A program made the translations under genes and the position numbers. A stretch of DNA of 64,000 bases from Kutzneria viridogrisea. Its GTDB lineage: Bacteria > Actinomycetota > Actinomycetes > Mycobacteriales > Pseudonocardiaceae. The stretch is taken from the NCBI GenBank assembly GCA_014138725.1, contig JACJID010000001.1, forward strand, positions 558,001-622,000. The letters are read 5' to 3'. Below, piece after piece: positions 17,433 to 26,487 of the stretch (the stretch's first letter is position 1; each line of letters begins with the position of its first letter). The notes under the pieces are model-generated. The model saw nothing but the letters and a program-made list of their open reading frames with translations. It was not told the DNA's origin and did not search any database.

Positions 17433-18038
17433 CTAGATCTTCGCCACCGCCATGCCCAGGTTCGCGCAGGTCTGCTCGTCGCCCGGGAACACGCCGACGC
17501 TGCCCTCCTCGGCGTCGACGGCGTGGGAGTTCAGCACGCAGGCCACCAGTGCGGGCGCGGAGCGCTGCTGCTGGCCGCTGCTGGCGGGGAACCAGTCGTA
17601 GTAGTTCTTCTCCCACGCCTGGCGGCAGATGTTCATGATGTGACCGGTCACCTCGCCCCTGCCGTCGATGTGCCCGTTGATTCCCACGGCGACGTGCTGG
17701 TTGGTGGCATCGGTGGGAATCGTGATGTCGGCGGTCCGGTAGCAGTAGGCCATTGTCTTCTGCGAGGGGGCCGCGGTGCTGATCACCGGCTTCGGGACGG
17801 TGGTCGAGGTTCCCGGGCTGGCCGGGGTGACCTGCGCGGGTGAGGTGTCGTGGCCGTTCACGACCACCACGCCCCCGGCGACGAGGGCGACCGCGGCCAT
17901 GGTGGTGGCCAGCGGGATGATCTGGCGACGACGCCGAAGCGCGCGTCGCCCCTGCGCCTCGACCGCCTCGAGGTCGACCGTCATGGGGGGCTCGTCCTCG
18001 CCAAGGGCCTGCCGCAGCAGCGACTTCTCCGACATCAT
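17433..18038 (-). CDS. Membrane-anchored protein coupled to a SigE-type sigma factor (possible anti-sigma factor)
   Basis: This 201-residue protein has an Arg-rich cytoplasmic N-terminus (RRALRRRR at 31-38), one transmembrane helix at about 40-60 (IIPLATTMAAVALVAGGVVV), a Ser/Thr/Pro-rich stalk and an outer domain. The outer domain has four cysteines (AYCYR, NICRQ, VACVL, QTCAN), enough for two disulfides. Its ATG overlaps the TGA of the sigma gene (ATGA at 18035-18038). That arrangement and topology are typical of SigE-family partners that hold or sense for the sigma factor. The zinc anti-sigma motif HxxxCxxC is absent, so it is not a standard ZAS protein. The role as anti-sigma or sensor is inferred from context. 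Confidence 0.6.
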   Translation of the reverse strand: MMSEKSLLRQALGEDEPPMTVDLEAVEAQGRRALRRRRQIIPLATTMAAVALVAGGVVVVNGHDTSPAQVTPASPGTSTTVPKPVISTAAPSQKTMAYCYRTADITIPTDATNQHVAVGINGHIDGRGEVTGHIMNICRQAWEKNYYDWFPASSGQQQRSAPALVACVLNSHAVDAEEGSVGVFPGDEQTCANLGMAVAKI

Positions 18039-18547
18039 CGCCCATCTCCCTGCGTGCCGAGCTGTGCGAACCTCGCGGATTCGGGAAGGAAGGAACGCAG
18101 CGTGGTCAGGCCACGGGTGGTCTGCGACTTCACCGTGCCCTCGCTGATCCTCAACGCGGACGCGGTCTGCGCCACGGTGAGATCGCAGTAGAATCGCAGC
18201 GCCAGGACCGCCCGTTGACGCGGTGGCACCTTGCTCAAGGCCTCCCGCACGTCCACGTGGTCGTCCACGGGAACACCACCGGCAGGGGCGTCCGGGGGTT
18301 CGGAGAGCACCTCCGCCCGTCGATGCGCGCGGCGCGACTCGTCGATGGCCACCCGCACGATGACCTTTCTGGCATAGGCGTCGAGGCCTTCGGGGTCGAT
18401 GCGGTGCCAGTGCCGGTACAGGCGAAGCAGGCTCATCTGGAGGATGTCGTCGGCGTGCGTCCAATCGCCGCAGATCAGGAACGCGATACGCCGCCAGTCC
18501 CGAGCCCGCCGTCGCACTGTTGGCGTGAACGCCTCACGGTCAGCCAC
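18035..18547 (-). CDS. SigE-family ECF RNA polymerase sigma factor
   Basis: This 170-residue ECF sigma factor has region 2 at about residues 20-80 (FLICGDWTHADDILQMSLLR, RLYRHWHRID) and region 4 at about 105-155. Region 4 contains LSKVPPRQRAVLALRFYCDLTVAQTASAL followed by the helix-turn-helix ISEGTVKSQTTRGLTTLR. The pattern matches the actinobacterial SigE-type (TIGR02983-like) group. The start is GTG 18547 with AAAGGGG 6-7 nt upstream. It is coupled by ATGA to a membrane protein that is its probable controller. The genes it drives are unknown. Confidence 0.88.
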   Translation of the reverse strand: MADREAFTPTVRRRARDWRRIAFLICGDWTHADDILQMSLLRLYRHWHRIDPEGLDAYARKVIVRVAIDESRRAHRRAEVLSEPPDAPAGGVPVDDHVDVREALSKVPPRQRAVLALRFYCDLTVAQTASALRISEGTVKSQTTRGLTTLRSFLPESARFAQLGTQGDGR

Positions 18548-18652
18548 TGGCGCCCCTTTCTGTCACGCCTGTCCATACGGGCGCGCCCCTGGCGAAGGTT
18601 GCATCCTCCGCTGCGAGATCGTGCGCTGTCCCGGTGCGGACAGTGCGAGCCG

Positions 18653-21187
18653 CTATTCCTTGATGCCGATCGCCTCCACCGGACGCAGCCGCAGCGCGAT
18701 CCGCGCGGGTACCTCGGTCGCCAGCAAGGCCATCACCGCGACCACGCCGACCAGCCCGCCGTAGAGCTCGGGTGGCGCGTACGGCATGGGCGAGCCGGTC
18801 AGCCCGAGGCTGATCGGGATCAGCGTGGCGGCGGCGACCGCGGTGCCCAGCACCACCGAGGAGACCACCACGAGCGCGCTCTCCCACCGGGTTGTGCGCA
18901 GGATCTGGCCACGAGTGGCGCCGACCAGCCGCAGCAGCGCGAACTCCCGGGTCCGCGCGCTGGTCGCCATCACCAGTGTGTTCACCACGGCGATCCCGGT
19001 GTAGAGCAGGATCATGCCGACCACCAGCAGGTTGAGCCACGCGTTGGCGCGTAGCTGGTCGGTGCTGGCGGCCCGCACCGCGGCCCCGTCGGTCACCGAC
19101 AGCGCGGGGAACCGCTGCGTGAGCACACCCAACGCGGACCGGTCCGCGCGTACCAACACCTGGTCGTCGCGTTCGCGAGTGGTGTGGCCGGCCACCAGCG
19201 TCCGGTCCAGCACCGCCTTGCCCAGTCCCAGTTCCCGGTCGAAGGTGCACACCAGCCGCAGTTGCACCGGGCTGCCGTCGCCCAGGCGCAACCGGACCTG
19301 ATCGCCGACGTGGACTCCCATGTCCTCGGCGGTCTGCCGGGACAGCGCGATGTCCTTGCCCCGCACCTGGCTCAGGCTGCCCTGCTGCTGGCCAAGGTCC
19401 AGGGTCCGGCCCGGGTCGCCGGGGCTGATCGCGATCGCACTGACCACCTCGGCGCCGACCTCCTCGCCGAACCGCCATTCCCGGATCACCTCGGTCTGCC
19501 GCAGCGCCGTGGCCGATGAGACGCCGGGTACCTTGCCGATCTCGCCGACCACCGAGGTCGGCACACCCTCCGGCGCGGTGAGCACGTAGTCGGCGGTGAT
19601 GCTGGCCTTCGCGTTCTGCTCGGTCGCGTGCAACTGCGTGGTCTGCACGAACACCGCCACGCAGCCGAAGCCGATCGCCAACACCAGCGGCGTGATCGAT
19701 CCGGCCAGTCGGATCGCGTTGGTCACGCTGTTCGCGCTGGCCAGATAGCCGCCGACGCGGAACCGGCGCATCACCGGAGCGCTCACCAGACCGACCAGCT
19801 TGGCCACGACCGGACCGAGTACGGCGACCGCGACGATCAGCAGCAACACCACTCCGCTGGCGGCCCCGGCGCTCGCGGTGCCACGAAGCGAACTGGACAC
19901 CACGAGCAGTGCGGCGCTGGCGGCCAGCAGCACCAACCCGGTGATCAGCCGGCCCCTGCCGATCAGCGTGCGCTGTACGGCAGCCTCACCCAGCGCCTCG
20001 GTGGGCCGCGTCCTGGCCGCCCGGCGAGCCGCGCTCAGACCAGCCACTACGGCGGCGAGCACGAGCGAGGCCACCGCGGCCAAGGCCGGCAACGGACCGG
20101 TGATCAGCCGAACCTCCGGGGACACGAGGTGGCTGTCGACGAACACCGTCAACAGCCACTGCGCGACCGGGAACCCGGGCAGGCAGCCCAGAACCGAGGC
20201 GAGCAGGCCCAGTACGAGCGCCTCACCACCCACCAACCGACGCAACTGCTGAGGGGTCGTGCCGATCGCGCGCAGCAACGCCATCTCGCGCTGCCGTTGC
20301 TGCACCGACAGGGCCAGCGTGCTGGACACCACGAACAGCGCCACCATCAGCGCGATGCCGCCGAACGAGGCCGACAACCCGATCAACGCCACCAGCGAGT
20401 TGCCATCGGAGAGGAACTCCACAGCACCCCGGTCGGTGCCGGTGCGCGTGACGATTCCGCGCTCGGGCAACGCCTGGGAGATCCGGTCGGCCAACGAGTC
20501 CGGCGCGGTCCCTGGCTCGGCGATCACCCCGAAGGCGTCCACCCGCCCACCGGTACCGGCCAACTCGGTGGCCCGCTGCGGCGTGAAGAACAGCGCGGAC
20601 TGCTTGGCCAGCTCCCCGCCGACCGGCTCGACAATCCCGGTCACCCGGTACGCCACCGGATCCGCGTTGACCTGCAAGGCAATCCGGTCACCCGCGTGCA
20701 CGCCCGCACGATCGGCCAGGCTGGCGTCCAGCACCACCTCGTCGGCCTGCTGCGGGGCGTGGCCGGCGCGCAGCGTGAACGGAGTCAGCCGCGCGCTGTC
20801 CCAGCCGTGACCCAGCACCGGTGGACCGGCCACGGGCGCGGGCATGGTGACCGGGAACGACACGTCGGGTACGACCGTGCGCACGCCAGGCACGGCGCCG
20901 ATCCGGCCGGCCAGCCCGGCGTCCAGCCGAACCCGCTCCCGCAGTTGCCTGGTGGGCGGATCTGGCCTGCTGGGCTGGCTCGCCAGTCGTTGCGGGACGT
21001 AGGACTGGGCACCGGCGACCACCACGTCCGCCGACCGGTACCGCTCGGCGGGCACTCCGCCCGCGATGCCGGTCTGCAGCAGCACGCCGCACGCGGTGAT
21101 CAACGTGGCGGCCACCAGCAGCGTGCCGAAGGCCGCGACGAACGCGCCCTTGCGTGCCCGCAGCGTCTTCAACGCCAGGATCAGCAT
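18653..21187 (-). CDS. ABC transporter permease, FtsX/MacB-like
   Basis: This 844-residue membrane protein starts LILALKTLRARKGAFVAAFG, an N-terminal transmembrane segment. It is followed by a large extracytoplasmic domain, a cluster of helices including GGIALMVALFVVSSTLALSV, a second extracytoplasmic domain, and a C-terminal four-helix FtsX block ending in VEAIGIKE. The QRQREMALLRAIGTTPQQLRR and ARTREFALLRLVGATRGQILR coupling helices occur twice, as expected for a duplicated FtsX permease. It overlaps the ATPase gene by 7 nt and must work with it. Such pairs export peptides, lipids or antibiotics and are often induced by the neighbouring two-component system. The substrate is unknown. Confidence 0.88.
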   Translation of the reverse strand: MLILALKTLRARKGAFVAAFGTLLVAATLITACGVLLQTGIAGGVPAERYRSADVVVAGAQSYVPQRLASQPSRPDPPTRQLRERVRLDAGLAGRIGAVPGVRTVVPDVSFPVTMPAPVAGPPVLGHGWDSARLTPFTLRAGHAPQQADEVVLDASLADRAGVHAGDRIALQVNADPVAYRVTGIVEPVGGELAKQSALFFTPQRATELAGTGGRVDAFGVIAEPGTAPDSLADRISQALPERGIVTRTGTDRGAVEFLSDGNSLVALIGLSASFGGIALMVALFVVSSTLALSVQQRQREMALLRAIGTTPQQLRRLVGGEALVLGLLASVLGCLPGFPVAQWLLTVFVDSHLVSPEVRLITGPLPALAAVASLVLAAVVAGLSAARRAARTRPTEALGEAAVQRTLIGRGRLITGLVLLAASAALLVVSSSLRGTASAGAASGVVLLLIVAVAVLGPVVAKLVGLVSAPVMRRFRVGGYLASANSVTNAIRLAGSITPLVLAIGFGCVAVFVQTTQLHATEQNAKASITADYVLTAPEGVPTSVVGEIGKVPGVSSATALRQTEVIREWRFGEEVGAEVVSAIAISPGDPGRTLDLGQQQGSLSQVRGKDIALSRQTAEDMGVHVGDQVRLRLGDGSPVQLRLVCTFDRELGLGKAVLDRTLVAGHTTRERDDQVLVRADRSALGVLTQRFPALSVTDGAAVRAASTDQLRANAWLNLLVVGMILLYTGIAVVNTLVMATSARTREFALLRLVGATRGQILRTTRWESALVVVSSVVLGTAVAAATLIPISLGLTGSPMPYAPPELYGGLVGVVAVMALLATEVPARIALRLRPVEAIGIKE

Positions 21188-21915
21188 CGCGCGGCCCGCC
21201 GATCGTCCAGGTGCGTCATCCGCGCCGCCACCTCGGCCGGGGTCGGCCGGTCGAGGTGGCCGACCAGTTGGCCGTCGGCCAGGAACAGCACCCGGTCGGC
21301 GTGCGCGGCGGCGACGGGATCGTGCGTCACCATGATCACGGTCTGCCGGTGCTGGTCGACGACTGCTCGCAGCAGCGCCAGCACCTCCGCGCCGGTCCTG
21401 GTGTCGAGCGCGCCGGTGGGCTCGTCGCCGAAGACGACGTCGGGACGGGTCACCAGGGCCCTCGCGATGGCCACCCGCTGCTGCTGGCCACCGGAGAGCT
21501 CGCCCGGCCGGTGGTGCAGCCGGTCGGCCAGCCCGACCTCGGCCACGACCTGGTCGAACCAGGCCCGGTCCGCGCGCGTGCCCGCCAGCCTCGGCGGCAG
21601 CAGGATGTTGTCCCGCACACTCAGCGACCCGATCAGGTTGAACGCCTGGAACACGAACCCGATCCGCTGCCTGCGCAGCTCGGTGAGCCTGCGTTCGCCC
21701 AGGGTCGCGAGATCGACCTCGCCGAGCATGACCGATCCGGAGCCGGGCCGGTCCAGCCCGGCGGCGCAGTGCAGGAAGGTGCTCTTTCCGGAGCCGGACG
21801 GTCCCATTACGGCGGTGAATGTTCCCGCAGGGAAGACGTACGACACGTTGCGCAACGCGTGCACCGCGTTGTCGCCCTTCCCGTACGTCTTGCTGACCTG
21901 AGCCAAGCGAATCAC
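21181..21915 (-). CDS. ABC transporter ATP-binding protein (MacB/LolD-like)
   Basis: This 244-residue ATPase has Walker A GPSGSGKST at residues 38-46, signature LSGGQQQR, Walker B DVVFGDEPTGALD and the switch His in MVTHDP. GTG 21915 is chosen as start because GGGAGA (21921-21926 on the plus strand as TCTCCC) lies 5 nt upstream. An in-frame ATG at 21945 and a longer frame to 22140 have no comparable ribosome site. The stop overlaps the permease start (ATGCTGA). Together with the permease it forms an exporter. It is divergent from the histidine kinase gene, with a hairpin in the shared promoter region. Confidence 0.92.
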   Translation of the reverse strand: MIRLAQVSKTYGKGDNAVHALRNVSYVFPAGTFTAVMGPSGSGKSTFLHCAAGLDRPGSGSVMLGEVDLATLGERRLTELRRQRIGFVFQAFNLIGSLSVRDNILLPPRLAGTRADRAWFDQVVAEVGLADRLHHRPGELSGGQQQRVAIARALVTRPDVVFGDEPTGALDTRTGAEVLALLRAVVDQHRQTVIMVTHDPVAAAHADRVLFLADGQLVGHLDRPTPAEVAARMTHLDDRRAARC

Positions 21916-21920
21916 GCGAA

Positions 21921-21926
21921 TCTCCC
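21921..21926 (-). promoter_or_regulatory. Ribosome binding site deciding the GTG start of the ABC ATPase
   Basis: GGGAGA on the minus strand sits 6 nt before GTG 21915. The competing ATG at 21945 is preceded only by CTAATCTTCC, which is not a ribosome site. Confidence 0.6.
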
Positions 21927-21998
21927 GAGGTTTCTCAATTGCCATCGGAAGATTAGGGTGAAATCGGCCCGGGGACATTGAGGGTGCCCTTTGTTTCG

Positions 21999-22020
21999 GG
22001 GGTGGGGCTACCCCCACCCC
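21999..22020. promoter_or_regulatory. Palindrome in the divergent ABC-transporter/two-component promoter region
   Basis: GGGGTGGGG and CCCCACCCC arms (21999-22007, 22012-22020) flank CTAC. The site lies between the divergent ATPase and kinase genes and could be the response-regulator box for autoregulation, or a simple hairpin. Confidence 0.4.
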
Positions 22021-22064
22021 GGCCGGGCCTGCTGGCCTGATGGCATCGGGGCGCACGACCGGGG

Positions 22065-23318
22065 ATGCTTGGCGCCATGTTGCTCCAGGCGCGCCGTGAC
22101 CTCGTCTACCTGCTGCCGACACTGGCCATCTCGCTGGCAAGCTTCACCGTGTTGATCGCGTGCGTGATGACCAGTGTGCCGCTGGCCATCGTGTGGGTCG
22201 GGGTGCCGCTGCTCGCCGTGGCGCTGGGCCTGGCCAAGTGGTTCGCGGATGTGGAACGGCGCAGGGTGCGCGTGCTGACCGGGCTGGACCTGCCGCCCGT
22301 CTACTACCGTCCCACCGGGGGCGGCACCTTGCCCAGCCTGTTGGTCATGCTGCGGGATCCGCAGCGCTGGCGTGATCTCGCGCACGGAATGCTGGTCATG
22401 CCGCTTTCCATGATCACCTGGATCCTGGCCATATTCTGGGCCGCGATCGGGGTGACCGGCACGCTGTATCCGCTCTACGGCTGGGCCATGCCCCGGTATC
22501 CGGGCAGTATCGGCGTCAATGATCTGATCGGTTTCCACGGATATCCCGCCGCGGCAGTGGCGAACCTCCTGATTGGAATCGTGTTCCTGGCCACCGGCAT
22601 TCCTGTGTGGCGGGGGTTGGCAGGCGTCCACGCGGCGTTCGCCCGGGTCCTGTTGACCAACGAGAAGGCCGCGCTACGGGCCAGGGCCGAGCACCTGTCC
22701 GCCAGCCGTACCGCCGCGGTGCAGGCCGAGGCGCAGACGCTGCGCCGGGTGGAGCGGGACATCCACGACGGGCCGCAGCAGCGACTGGTCCGGTTGACCA
22801 TGGATCTGGAGTCGGTGCGCAGGCGGCTGGACGACAACCCCGACGCGGCGCGCGGCCTGGTGGACGAGGCGCTGACCCAAAGCCGCGAAGCCCTGTCCGA
22901 GCTGCGCGCGGTGTCCAGGGGCATCGCGCCGCCGATCCTGGCCGACCGCGGCCTCGGCCCCGCGCTGGCCGCGGCCGCGGCCCGATGCCCGGTCGACACC
23001 ACGGTGGAGTGCGAACTGCCCGAGGGCCGGCGGCTGCCCGAGGCGGTGGAGAACGCGGCCTACTTCGTGGTGAGCGAGGCGTTGACCAACGTGGCCAAGC
23101 ACGCCGGCGCCAGCAGGTGTGCGGTGACGGTGACGGCGGAGGCCAGCACGCTGTGGCTGCGGGTGACCGATGACGGAGTTGGCGGTGCCCACCTGGGCAA
23201 GGGACACGGCTTGGCCGGGTTGGTGGACCGGCTCGCCGCGGTGGACGGCCGGCTGGACGTGCACAGCCCGACCGGCGGTCCGACGGTGCTGACGGCCGAG
23301 ATCCCCGTCAACCAGTAG
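22065..23318 (+). CDS. Sensor histidine kinase (HisKA_3, NarL-type partner)
   Basis: The protein has 417 residues. The N-terminal half holds about four hydrophobic helices (LVYLLPTLAISLASFTVLIA, TSVPLAIVWVGVPLLAVAL, PLSMITWILAIFWAAIGV, ANLLIGIVFLATGIPVW) forming an actinobacterial membrane sensor domain. The HisKA_3 dimerisation helix contains the phosphorylated His234 in RRVERDIHDGPQQRL. A C-terminal HATPase domain has NAAYFVVSEALTNVAKHAGA (N box) and DDGVGGA/GHGLAGL (G boxes). ATG 22077 is an alternative start with better spacing to GGGGA. The response regulator follows 10 bp later. The pair is divergent from the ABC exporter and probably controls it in response to an envelope or antibiotic signal. 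Confidence 0.9.
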   Translation: MLGAMLLQARRDLVYLLPTLAISLASFTVLIACVMTSVPLAIVWVGVPLLAVALGLAKWFADVERRRVRVLTGLDLPPVYYRPTGGGTLPSLLVMLRDPQRWRDLAHGMLVMPLSMITWILAIFWAAIGVTGTLYPLYGWAMPRYPGSIGVNDLIGFHGYPAAAVANLLIGIVFLATGIPVWRGLAGVHAAFARVLLTNEKAALRARAEHLSASRTAAVQAEAQTLRRVERDIHDGPQQRLVRLTMDLESVRRRLDDNPDAARGLVDEALTQSREALSELRAVSRGIAPPILADRGLGPALAAAAARCPVDTTVECELPEGRRLPEAVENAAYFVVSEALTNVAKHAGASRCAVTVTAEASTLWLRVTDDGVGGAHLGKGHGLAGLVDRLAAVDGRLDVHSPTGGPTVLTAEIPVNQ

Positions 23319-23328
23319 CATCCGGTGC

Positions 23329-23982
23329 GTGCGTGTGGTGCTTGCCGAGGATTCGATGTTGTTGCGTGAGGGCCTGGTGCGGTTGCTCGACGAGGCCGGT
23401 GCCACCGTGGTGGAGGCGGTTGAGGACGGGGAGCAACTGGTCCGCGCCGTGGTCGAGCACCGGCCGGACGTGGCGGTCACCGACGTGCGGATGCCGCCGT
23501 CGTTCCGCGACGAGGGGCTGCGCGCGGCGATCGAGGCGCGGCAGCGGGTGCCGGGCACGGCGGTGCTGGTGCTGTCCCAGTACGTGGAGGAGTCCTACGC
23601 CTCCGACCTGCTGGCCGAGGCGGGGAACCCGGCCTCCGGCGGGGTCGGCTACCTGCTCAAGGACCGGATCTCCAAGCTGGAGGAGCTGTCCGACGCCCTG
23701 CACCGGGTGGCAGCGGGCGGCACGGTGCTCGACCCCGAGGTGGTCGCCGGGCTGTTCGCGCGTCGCCGGCGCGATCCGCTCGACGGGCTGACGCCGAGGG
23801 AGCGGGAGGTGCTGGGCACCATGGCCGAGGGCCGCACCAACGGCGCGATCAGCAAGCGGCTGGTGATCAGCGAGGGGGCCGTGGAGAAGCACATCTCCTC
23901 GATCTTCGCCAAGCTGAACCTGCCGCCGTCCGAGGACGACCACCGCCGCGTGCTCGCCGTCGTCGCCTGGCTCAAGTCCTGA
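23329..23982 (+). CDS. LuxR/NarL-family response regulator
   Basis: This 217-residue regulator begins with GTG. The receiver domain (1-125) has the acidic pair E7-D8, phosphorylated Asp52 in VTDVRMP, and Lys in LLKDR. The C-terminal helix-turn-helix (about 150-200) reads LTPREREVLGTMAEG followed by SEGAVEKHISSIFAKL. It is the cognate partner of the kinase encoded 10 bp upstream. The likely target is the divergent ABC-exporter promoter, where a palindrome is present. The operon ends against the convergent STAND gene with only 37 bp between stops. Confidence 0.92.
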   Translation: MRVVLAEDSMLLREGLVRLLDEAGATVVEAVEDGEQLVRAVVEHRPDVAVTDVRMPPSFRDEGLRAAIEARQRVPGTAVLVLSQYVEESYASDLLAEAGNPASGGVGYLLKDRISKLEELSDALHRVAAGGTVLDPEVVAGLFARRRRDPLDGLTPREREVLGTMAEGRTNGAISKRLVISEGAVEKHISSIFAKLNLPPSEDDHRRVLAVVAWLKS

Positions 23983-24019
23983 TCGCCAGCCAAGAGGCCG
24001 GCTCGCGCCGCCTGACCGG

Positions 24020-26119
24020 TCATGCCTGCTGGCTCCGCTCGCGCGCGGTCGCCAGGGTCTCCGCGGCGGTGGCGGTCGCCGGGTGCCCGGTGCCGAGCAC
24101 CCGTTCGCAGTCGGCGAGCACCGCCTCGTGCAGGGCCATCGCGCGGTCCCATTCCCCGACCGAACCACAGGCCACCGCGAGGTTGGTGCGCGACACGATC
24201 GTGTCCGGGTGCTCGGCGCCCAGCACCCGCGTGCGGTCGGCGACCAGCAGCTCCAGTTCGTCCAGCGCGCTGGCCCACCCGTGGATCTGCGCCTTGGCGC
24301 AGACCAGGTTGTTGCGCGCCAGGAGGGTGAAGTGGTGGTCGGGCCCGAGCAGGCGTGTGCAGTCGGCGAGCACCTGCTCGTACATCCCGAGGGCCTGGTC
24401 CAGTCGGCCCGCCGACTCGTAGGCGTAGGCCAGCGCGTTGCGGGAGCCCACCGTGTCCACGTCGTCGGGGCCCAGGACGCGTTCGCAGTCGGCGAGGGTG
24501 CTCTCCAGCAACGGGATCGCCCGGTCGAGGTCGCCCAGTGCCTCGTAGACAGCGGCCAGGTTGTTGCGGGAGGTCAGGGTGTCGCGGTGGTCGGGGCCCA
24601 GCACCCGCTCGCGGTCGGCCAGCACGTCGGCGAAGATCTCGGCTGCGCGTGCCCCCTCCCCGTTCGCCTCCAGCAGGAACGCCAGGTTGCTCCGGCAGGT
24701 CAGGGTGTCGGGGTGGTCGTGCCCCAACAGCCGCTCGGTGGCCGCCAGCGCGCGGCGCGCGTACCGCTCCGGCAGGTCCGGCCTGCCCTGGAAGCCCAGG
24801 AACGCCGAGGTGTGGTTGAGCAGGTTCGCGGTGGTGAGGGTGTCCTCGGCGGCCTCGGTGCGGTCGGCCAGCGCCTGGATGTGCGGTAGCAGTGGCTGGA
24901 GCACCGGCACCGCTGACGGTGCCCTGGGGTCGGTGGCCTGCACGGTCTCGGACAACAGGCGGGTGGCCTGCTCGCGGGCGGCGTGTATGTCCGCGCGACC
25001 GCGGTGGGGGTCGGCCGGGTCCGGGGTGCGGGTCACCGCCTGCACTAGCCGGTGCACGCTCACCGCGGTTCCGGTGGCAGTGATCATGCTGTACGCGTGC
25101 AGCCGCCCGACCGCCCGCCGCACGGTGAGGTCCTCGTCCATGCCGTCCAGCAGCGGCCGCGGTACGAGTTCCGGCGCCATCCACGCCAGCACCCGCAGGA
25201 CCTCCACCGCCAGGGGAGTGCTGGCCAGCCGGTCCATGCTCACCCGCCAGACCCGTGCCATGGTCGGCTCCACCCAGTCCACCGTCGCCTCCTGGTACAC
25301 GGCGGCCGGTTGCCGGGTCAGCAGGTCCAGGTAGTCCGTCGCGCTGGTCATGGTCTCGGCGAGGTAGGCACCGGCCTGCCTGACAGCCAGTGGCAGGCAG
25401 CCCAGTTCGCCGCACAGCGCCCGTGCCCCGGGCAGGTCGGCACTCGGACCGGCTGTGCTGGTCAACAGGTCCACGGCGTCGTCGTGGCCGAGCACGTCCA
25501 GGGGCAGCGCGGCCACGCCCTGCCAGCCGGTCGCGCGGCGGCTGGTGAGCAGCACCCGCCCGGCGGCGATTCCGCCCAGCACAAGCTCGACATCGCCCCG
25601 GTCGTTGACGTTGTCCAGCAACAGCAACCACTTGTCGTGCGTGCTCAGCCACCGCAGCGCCTGGCCGGGCAGCACCTGGTGCGGGAGCGTGGCCAGCTGC
25701 GGCTGCAACCTGACCGCGAGCTCCGCCAGGCCCGCGGTGATCTCCGCGGCGCTGTCGGCGGCGATCCACCACACGACCTGGTAGTCCACCAGGTGCTCGC
25801 GTGCGTAGTGCGCGGCCAGGGTGCTCTTGCCGACACCGCCCAGGCCGTGCACCACGGCCACGGTCACTGGCCCGCTCCCGCGATCGGTCAGCACCGCGTG
25901 CAGCCGGTCCACGTCCTCGTCGCGACCGACGAACAGCGCTGGGGACTCCGGCAGGTTGACCAGGCCCACCGGGGCGTCGACCTGCTCCATCGGCGTGATC
26001 GTGGGCGGGAGGTGCTGGTGCTGCTCGTTGTGCGTCTGGTCGCCGATGGACACGATGCCGCTGTTGTTCCCGCCGACCTCGACTTCCGCACCCGTCATGC
26101 CCTCGGCACCATCCCTCAC
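24020..26119 (-). CDS. STAND (NB-ARC-type) NTPase with tetratricopeptide repeats and N-terminal amyloid-like motif
   Basis: The protein has 699 residues. Its N-terminus contains EVGGNNSGIVSIGDQTHN (about 12-29), a Gly/Asn-flanked beta-strand stretch of the kind seen before actinobacterial NB-ARC domains. The NTPase follows: P-loop HGLGGVGKSTLAA, Walker B WLLLLDNV, sensor GRVLLTSRR and GLPLA-like CLPLAVRQAG. The C-terminal half (about 380-690) is a run of about 42-residue TPRs with the LGPDHPDTLTSRNNLA consensus, for example HDHPDTLTCRSNLAFL and GPDHRDTLTSRNNLAAVY. Such proteins sense a ligand through the repeats and oligomerise on ATP; some defend against phage. No effector domain is fused, and no obvious effector gene is adjacent. 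ATG 26098 is an alternative start. Confidence 0.85.
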   Translation of the reverse strand: MRDGAEGMTGAEVEVGGNNSGIVSIGDQTHNEQHQHLPPTITPMEQVDAPVGLVNLPESPALFVGRDEDVDRLHAVLTDRGSGPVTVAVVHGLGGVGKSTLAAHYAREHLVDYQVVWWIAADSAAEITAGLAELAVRLQPQLATLPHQVLPGQALRWLSTHDKWLLLLDNVNDRGDVELVLGGIAAGRVLLTSRRATGWQGVAALPLDVLGHDDAVDLLTSTAGPSADLPGARALCGELGCLPLAVRQAGAYLAETMTSATDYLDLLTRQPAAVYQEATVDWVEPTMARVWRVSMDRLASTPLAVEVLRVLAWMAPELVPRPLLDGMDEDLTVRRAVGRLHAYSMITATGTAVSVHRLVQAVTRTPDPADPHRGRADIHAAREQATRLLSETVQATDPRAPSAVPVLQPLLPHIQALADRTEAAEDTLTTANLLNHTSAFLGFQGRPDLPERYARRALAATERLLGHDHPDTLTCRSNLAFLLEANGEGARAAEIFADVLADRERVLGPDHRDTLTSRNNLAAVYEALGDLDRAIPLLESTLADCERVLGPDDVDTVGSRNALAYAYESAGRLDQALGMYEQVLADCTRLLGPDHHFTLLARNNLVCAKAQIHGWASALDELELLVADRTRVLGAEHPDTIVSRTNLAVACGSVGEWDRAMALHEAVLADCERVLGTGHPATATAAETLATARERSQQA

Positions 26120-26487
26120 CCGCCATCAGCGCGACCGTCGTCCGGTGTTACATCGCTGACGGCGCCGCGGCGTAACCACCCCCGCGCGACAAGTTGACCT
26201 CGGTCGGGCAGCTGGTACGCATCGCCGTCCACTTGAGACGACCGTGTGAAGGTCCACGACCTGGCTGGTACTCACACCTGGGGCATGACCTGACGCCCAC
26301 GCTCGGCCGAATGGCCTAACACCAAAGTTGTCAGCGCGGGCCACCTTAGTTGTCGAGCGGTGTGCGGTTTGACCGTCGACACCTAGCGTCGTCCTCGAAC
26401 GAGCAGCCACAGTGTCGTGGGCCCTGCGTGCCGGAGGCATTCTCGTGCCAGCGGGCGCTTGGGGTGAGCGAGGTAGGGGCTTCATAC
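26120..26487. other. Intergenic stretch between the STAND gene and a truncated mobile-element-type gene
   Basis: No gene is supported here. The frames that cross it lack ribosome sites and family features. Two near-identical words, AAGTTGTC (26324-26331) and TTAGTTGTCGAG (about 26347-26358), are the only repeats noticed. Because the next gene is truncated at its other end, this could be the flank of an old insertion. Confidence 0.4.

Noticed and set aside
17433-18464. Longer 343-codon version of the sigma-partner gene
   Set aside because: The upstream part runs antisense-free through the sigma gene in another frame. ATG 18038 overlaps the sigma stop and gives a normal membrane protein.
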